A program made the position numbers and the translations under genes. The notes beneath the pieces were generated by a model. It saw only the letters and a list, made by a program, of their open reading frames with translations, was not told where the DNA came from and searched no databases. Below are positions 39,104-39,184 of a DNA stretch of 39,184 nucleotides, one piece after another (within the stretch, counting starts at the first letter, position 1; each line of letters starts with the position of its first letter). The stretch comes from Desulforudis sp. (GTDB taxonomy: Bacteria > Bacillota > Desulfotomaculia > Desulfotomaculales > Desulforudaceae): the NCBI GenBank assembly GCA_019084485.1, contig JAHRFU010000008.1:1-39184 (forward strand). Reading direction: 5' to 3'.

Positions 39104-39133
39104 CTAGCGCGTCTGCCATTCCGCCACTGCCGC
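39048..39133 (-). tRNA. tRNA-Leu(CAG)
   Basis: 86 nt on the minus strand, beginning GCGGCAGTGGCGGAATGG and ending CTGCCGCACCA with encoded CCA. The anticodon stem CTAGA/TCTAG encloses the loop CTCAGGC, giving the anticodon CAG. A long variable arm (TGCCCGTAAGGGTG) is typical of leucine tRNAs. The T arm is GAGGTTCAAATCCTC. The 5' half is chromosomal and the 3' half comes from the element. Confidence 0.93.
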
Positions 39134-39180
39134 ACCAAGTAAATCAAGGCTTCCCCGGAATCGGGGGCCTTTTTGTTTGC
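39127..39180. repeat. Right arm of the 54-bp inverted repeat around tRNA-Leu
   Basis: Exact complement of 39005-39058. It places a second terminator-like hairpin (39146-39174, plus-strand T tract) immediately upstream of the tRNA's 5' end, where a promoter would be expected. The match breaks at 39178-39181, where GCATGC replaces GCAGGC. Confidence 0.85.
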
Positions 39181-39184
39181 ATGC

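Overview
The window looks like chromosome of an anaerobic Gram-positive bacterium of the Clostridia, probably a Desulfotomaculum/Pelotomaculum-like Peptococcaceae. This is inferred from strong AGGAGG-type ribosome binding sites, frequent TTG and GTG starts, a cobalamin lower-ligand gene set, DUF554, DUF2007 and GreA-family genes, and REP/RAYT repeats. The left edge lies inside a group II intron. The right edge lies inside an inverted repeat around a tRNA. Both are typical places for a contig to break, so the window may be a whole contig.

Positions 1-14238 are high-GC core chromosome. In order: the 3' end of a group II intron; cobU-cobT-cobS (nucleotide loop assembly of cobalamin); an MBL-fold hydrolase (-); a REP-associated tyrosine transposase with four copies of its hairpin repeat at 2.7, 4.5 and 7.9 kb; a zinc/manganese-type ABC importer operon (lipoprotein, ATPase, permease) with a SAM methyltransferase, behind a clear promoter and a structured leader; a secreted metal-related protein (-); DUF2007 (-); DUF554 (-); a 41-residue protein (-); DUF5677; an LD-carboxypeptidase; two small membrane proteins (-); a DMT permease (-); and a frameshifted GreA-family gene.

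Positions 14239-39103 are a 24.9-kb integrated element of lower GC inserted in tRNA-Leu(CAG). A 57-bp direct repeat of the tRNA 3' half marks both ends. The integrase gene abuts the intact tRNA, and matching 23-bp sequences near both ends look like integrase arm sites. The left part holds small DNA-binding proteins, a CHC2 zinc-finger protein and a RecA-like helicase/RepA ATPase, followed by iteron-like repeats and an AT-rich tract that could be an origin. Next come small zinc-ribbon and coiled-coil proteins, a strongly structured non-coding stretch, an HTH protein, and a lone phage tape-measure-like protein whose stop overlaps the start of a proteasome-like Ntn-hydrolase with a C-terminal zinc ribbon.

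The middle (24-32.6 kb) is a cargo block: lipoproteins, zinc-ribbon membrane proteins (one intact, one decayed copy), a second tyrosine recombinase with its own XRE regulator, a GHKL ATPase fused to a PD-(D/E)XK-like nuclease, and a RelA/SpoT-type nucleotide synthetase with C-terminal zinc ribbons. The right part is a transfer-like module (FtsK-type translocase, replication-relaxation protein, two small membrane proteins), three proteins of unknown role, an excisionase and the integrase.

The parts suggest an integrative element that excises with Int/Xis, replicates with CHC2/RepA, and may move by an FtsK-type translocase while carrying a defence-like cargo. The best candidates for undescribed biology are the tape-measure/Ntn-hydrolase pair, the GHKL-nuclease and the RelA-zinc-ribbon protein. 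All functional statements rest on motifs read by eye; no database search was run.
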